The notes beneath the pieces were generated by a model. That model made no database searches and was not told the origin of the DNA. It saw nothing but the letters and a program-made list of their open reading frames with translations. Shown in pieces: positions 14,221-16,989 of a stretch of DNA of 16,989 bases. Every line of letters begins with the position of its first letter. Position 1 is the first letter of the stretch. The position numbers were made by a program, and so were the translations under genes. The stretch covers positions 1-16,989 of the forward strand of contig DAOUEL010000034.1 of the NCBI GenBank assembly GCA_034430595.1, written 5' to 3'. This stretch comes from E44-bin32 sp034430595 (GTDB lineage Bacteria > Chloroflexota > Anaerolineae > Anaerolineales > E44-bin32).

Positions 14221-14688
14221 ATGAGACGGACAAAACCCGAGAAGCGTGTGCCGGAACCGGATGTTCGATACCAGAGCAAGGAAGTCGCTGGTTTGATCAA
14301 CCGCTTGATGGCCCGTGGAAAGCACAGCACTGCACAGGGGATCGTTTACGAGGCTTTTGCGATGATGCAGGAGCGAGGCAAGCGTCCTGCCCTCGAACTC
14401 TTCGAGGAAGCGCTGCGCAACGCTTCACCCGTGCTTGAGGTAAAGCCCCGTCGTGTCGGCGGCGCCACCTACCAGGTGCCGGTCGAGGTTGCTCCGAATC
14501 GTAGGTTTGCCCTGGCGATCCGCTGGCTGCTGCAGGCTGCTCGCACAAGACCGGGCAAATCGATGGCCGAGAAATTAGCCGCAGAACTGCTCGATGCCGC
14601 CAACAATCAGGGTAACGCGATCAAGAAACGTGAAGATACACACCGGATGGCAGAGGCTAACCGGGCATTCGCTCACTACCGCTGGTAG
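14221..14688 (+). CDS. rpsG: 30S ribosomal protein S7
   Basis: S7 is a primary assembly protein of the 30S head; it binds the 3' major domain of 16S rRNA and lines the E-site mRNA exit. The 155-residue length is normal. Family motifs include the basic N-terminus MRRTKPEKR, the helix segment INRLMARGKHSTAQGIVYEA, ASPVLEVKPRRVGGATYQVP (the beta-hairpin region contacting the E site), and the C-terminal KKREDTHRMAEANRAFAHYRW. The ATG follows GGAGCAGGGAAG, giving a purine-rich ribosome site close to the start. Second gene of the str operon; fusA starts 35 nt after the stop. Confidence 0.98.
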   Translation: MRRTKPEKRVPEPDVRYQSKEVAGLINRLMARGKHSTAQGIVYEAFAMMQERGKRPALELFEEALRNASPVLEVKPRRVGGATYQVPVEVAPNRRFALAIRWLLQAARTRPGKSMAEKLAAELLDAANNQGNAIKKREDTHRMAEANRAFAHYRW

Positions 14689-14722
14689 CAAGCGCCGAAT
14701 CTATTGATTAAGAGTATTTGAG

Positions 14723-16801
14723 ATGTCACGTGAGTTTCCGCTAGAGCGCTATCGAAATATCGGCATCATCGCTCACATCGATGCTGGAAAGACGACAACG
14801 ACCGAGCGCGTGCTTTTTTACACGGGCCGGACGCATCGTCTTGGTTCAGTTGACGATGGGACGACGGTAACCGATTGGATGGAGCAGGAGCGTGAACGTG
14901 GCATCACAATCGTCTCGGCAGCAGTCACGGCGATGTGGCGCGATTACGTGATCAATATCATTGATACGCCCGGGCACATCGACTTCACCGCTGAAGTACA
15001 GCGCTCGCTGCGTGTCCTTGATGGCGGGATTGTGATCTTCGATGCGGTGCAAGGTGTCGAGCCGCAATCTGAGACGGTCTGGCGCCAGGCCGACCTGTAT
15101 AAGGTTCCGCGTATCTGTTTTGTGAACAAGATGGACCGCGTGGGAGCGTCATTCGAGCGCACGATCGGGATGATCCGTGAACGCCTGGGTGCAAATCCGA
15201 TTGCGATCCAGATGCCAATCGGTGCGGAATCGAAGTTCAAGGGCATGGTCGATCTGGTAGAGGAGACCATGGTCCTATTCGAAGATGAATTGGGAGCGGC
15301 ACCCGTCAAGAGCGATGTACCCGAGGACATGCGTGAAGAGGTCGCAGCCCGCCGGGCGGAGATGATTGAGCGGATCGCCGAGACCGACGAAAAACTGACC
15401 GAAAAATTCCTCGAGGGGCACGAAATTGACCTCGATGAGTTGAAGGCGGCGTTGCGCAAGGCTGTTGTCAGCGGCGTGGCGACGCCTGTTTTGTGCGGAT
15501 CCTCACTGCGCAATAAGGGCGTCCAGCTGCTGCTCGATTCAGTCATCGATTATTTGCCCTCCCCGCAGGAAATTCCCGATGTCGTCGGCCTCAAGCCAGA
15601 TTCAGATGAGAAAGTCAGCCGCCCGCCGCGCGAGGACGCGCCGCTCAGCGCGTTGGTGTTCAAGATTGTCACCGATCCATATGTTGGCCGTCTGGCTTAT
15701 TTCCGGGTCTATTCCGGAAAGCTTACAAAAGGCTCGACCGTCTACAACTCGAGCGGAGAGAAACGCGAGCGGGTCGGCCGTTTGTTGCGCATGTATGCCG
15801 ACCGACGTGAGGACATCGATGAAGTGCTGGCCGGTGATATTGGTGCAGTGCTCGGCATGAAGGACACCTTTACCGGGGATACGCTGTGCGATGCGGCCAA
15901 CCCCATCGTACTCGAGAAAATCACCTTCCCTGAGCCGGTCATTTTTGTCGCCATCGAACCGAAAACGATGGCTGACCAGGACCGGATGGGGGAAGCACTG
16001 CATAAACTCGCGGAGGAGGATCCAACTTTCCGCGTCGGCACCGATGAGAATACCGGCCAGACGTTAATTCGGGGCATGGGCGAACTGCACCTGGAGGTGC
16101 TGTTGGACCGCATGCAGCGCGAGTTCAAGGTTCAGGCCAAGATCGGGCGGCCGCGTGTAGCCTATCGTGAATCGATACGCAACCCGGTGCCCGAAATCGA
16201 GTACCGCTATGTGAAGCAGACCGGTGGACGGGGTCAGTACGGGCACGTTGTGCTCTCACTCGAACCGGGAGAAGCCGGCAGCGGAATTATCTTCGAAAAC
16301 AAAATCCGGGGCGGATCCATCCCGACCGAGTATATTCCGGCCGTTGAACAGGGTGTTCGTGAGGCAGCCGAAGGCGGGGTGCTGGCTGGCTATCCAGTGA
16401 TTGACGTCGATGTCAAGCTGCTCGACGGGTCCTTCCACGAGGTGGATTCGAGCGATATGGCTTTCAAGATGGCGGGTTCGTTCGCCTTCAAAGAGGGCGT
16501 GCAACGCGGCAGCCCGGTTCTGCTCGAACCGATCATGGATGCCGAGGTGGTCGTTCCAGAAACCAACGTCGGTGACATCACTGGCGATCTGGCCTCACGC
16601 CGGGCGCAAATTGAAGGCATCGAGATGCGGCCGGGCGGGGTGCAGGCTGTCACGGCCAAGGTGCCGTTGGCGGAGATGTTCGGATACGCCACCGAACTCC
16701 GCTCGATGACGCAGGGGCGCGGCGCGTTTACGATGGAATTTGATCACTATGCAGAAGTGGCCGATTCGGTCACGGAGAAGCTCCTGGTTGGCGTCCGCTA
16801 A
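14723..16801 (+). CDS. fusA: Translation elongation factor G
   Basis: EF-G is the GTPase that drives translocation of tRNA and mRNA and, with RRF, recycles ribosomes. The 692 residues match the family length. GTPase motifs: G1 AHIDAGKTT (17-25), the switch-I region ERERGITI (56-63), G3 DTPGHIDF (81-88), and G4 NKMD (135-138). Domain II follows (ALVFKIVTDPYVGRLAYFRVYSG), then domain III (GMGELHLEVLLDRMQREF), domain IV with the tip region TGGRGQYGHV, and domain V ending MTQGRGAFTMEFDHYAEV. It follows the translocating type, not the TetM/RF3 types. The ribosome site is weak (AAGAG, 8-nt spacing) for a highly expressed gene, perhaps offset by coupling to rpsG. Confidence 0.98.
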   Translation: MSREFPLERYRNIGIIAHIDAGKTTTTERVLFYTGRTHRLGSVDDGTTVTDWMEQERERGITIVSAAVTAMWRDYVINIIDTPGHIDFTAEVQRSLRVLDGGIVIFDAVQGVEPQSETVWRQADLYKVPRICFVNKMDRVGASFERTIGMIRERLGANPIAIQMPIGAESKFKGMVDLVEETMVLFEDELGAAPVKSDVPEDMREEVAARRAEMIERIAETDEKLTEKFLEGHEIDLDELKAALRKAVVSGVATPVLCGSSLRNKGVQLLLDSVIDYLPSPQEIPDVVGLKPDSDEKVSRPPREDAPLSALVFKIVTDPYVGRLAYFRVYSGKLTKGSTVYNSSGEKRERVGRLLRMYADRREDIDEVLAGDIGAVLGMKDTFTGDTLCDAANPIVLEKITFPEPVIFVAIEPKTMADQDRMGEALHKLAEEDPTFRVGTDENTGQTLIRGMGELHLEVLLDRMQREFKVQAKIGRPRVAYRESIRNPVPEIEYRYVKQTGGRGQYGHVVLSLEPGEAGSGIIFENKIRGGSIPTEYIPAVEQGVREAAEGGVLAGYPVIDVDVKLLDGSFHEVDSSDMAFKMAGSFAFKEGVQRGSPVLLEPIMDAEVVVPETNVGDITGDLASRRAQIEGIEMRPGGVQAVTAKVPLAEMFGYATELRSMTQGRGAFTMEFDHYAEVADSVTEKLLVGVR

Positions 16802-16850
16802 GCTGGATCCGAACCAGGAAAACACTGCTTGAAACAGGAGAAGCAAAGAG

Positions 16851-16989
16851 ATGGCCAAGGAGAAATTTGAGCGGACGAAGCCGCACATGAACGTAGGGAC
16901 GATGGGACACATCGACCACGGGAAGACGACGCTGACGGCGGCGATCACGAAGTACTGTGCGCTGATGGGGAATGCGGAGTACCGGCCGT
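16851..16989 (+). CDS. tuf: Translation elongation factor Tu, N-terminal part (3' truncated by window)
   Basis: EF-Tu delivers aminoacyl-tRNA to the ribosomal A site as a GTP complex. Only the first 46 codons are in the window: MAKEKFERTKPHMNVGTMGH, then IDHGKTTLTAAITKY, which is the P loop (GHIDHGKT, residues 19-26) diagnostic of EF-Tu. The ATG lies 49 nt after fusA; GGAG and an AAAGAG stretch precede it. All six Thr codons seen are ACG and the Ala codons are mainly GCG, a narrower choice than in fusA just upstream. Confidence 0.96.
   Translation, partial: MAKEKFERTKPHMNVGTMGHIDHGKTTLTAAITKYCALMGNAEYRP

Overview
The window looks like a chromosomal housekeeping region of a moderately GC-rich bacterium. 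The most likely host is a member of Chloroflexota, Anaerolineae-like. This rests on protein style (an Nbr1-FW-domain lipoprotein, a Thr/Pro-linker lipoprotein transglycosylase, an S12 with the internal insertion shared with Firmicutes, and an RpoB with a large insertion) and not on a database search, so it is an inference. No rRNA, tRNA or CRISPR array was seen.

Layout. 1-419 is the 3' end of recA, closed by an intrinsic terminator. 515-1081 is a small lipoprotein with an Nbr1-FW (Ig-like) domain; its GTG start follows directly after a TATAAT box. A perfect bidirectional hairpin terminator (1125-1150) separates it from a leftward block. In transcription order that block is mtnA (methylthioribose-1-phosphate isomerase), a PfkB/adenosine-kinase-like sugar kinase, a GNAT acetyltransferase, then ahcY (adenosylhomocysteinase) after a 179-bp gap. 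The first three overlap by ATGA and are probably translationally coupled. Together the block points to recycling of the by-products of S-adenosylmethionine use: SAH to homocysteine plus adenosine, possible adenosine phosphorylation, and methylthioribose-1-P isomerisation.

A complete, apparently intact insertion sequence of the ISNCY/IS1202 type (5477-6892) sits between mtnA and the rightward gene slt. It is flanked by an 18-bp direct repeat and carries two tandem binding-site-like repeats at each end. It landed exactly between two divergent promoters, and its target duplication copies the -35 box of slt, so both promoters remain whole.

Rightward, slt (a TPR plus SLT-domain membrane-anchored lytic transglycosylase, 6932-9352) is followed by rpoB (9606-13514) with its own promoter and a 160-nt leader. 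The str-type operon rpsL-rpsG-fusA-tuf follows with its own promoter and a structured leader; tuf is cut by the window end. No rpoC follows rpoB and no rplJ/rplL precedes it, which is an unusual arrangement. RpoB carries an extra segment of about 130-150 residues near its C terminus that contains a degenerate 26-residue Trp-led repeat.

Most of the region is conserved core genome. The points worth a second look are the IS insertion geometry, the RpoB insertion, the separation of rpoB from rpoC, the apparently leaderless lipoprotein genes, and several hairpins in the leaders of mtnA, rpoB and the str operon.
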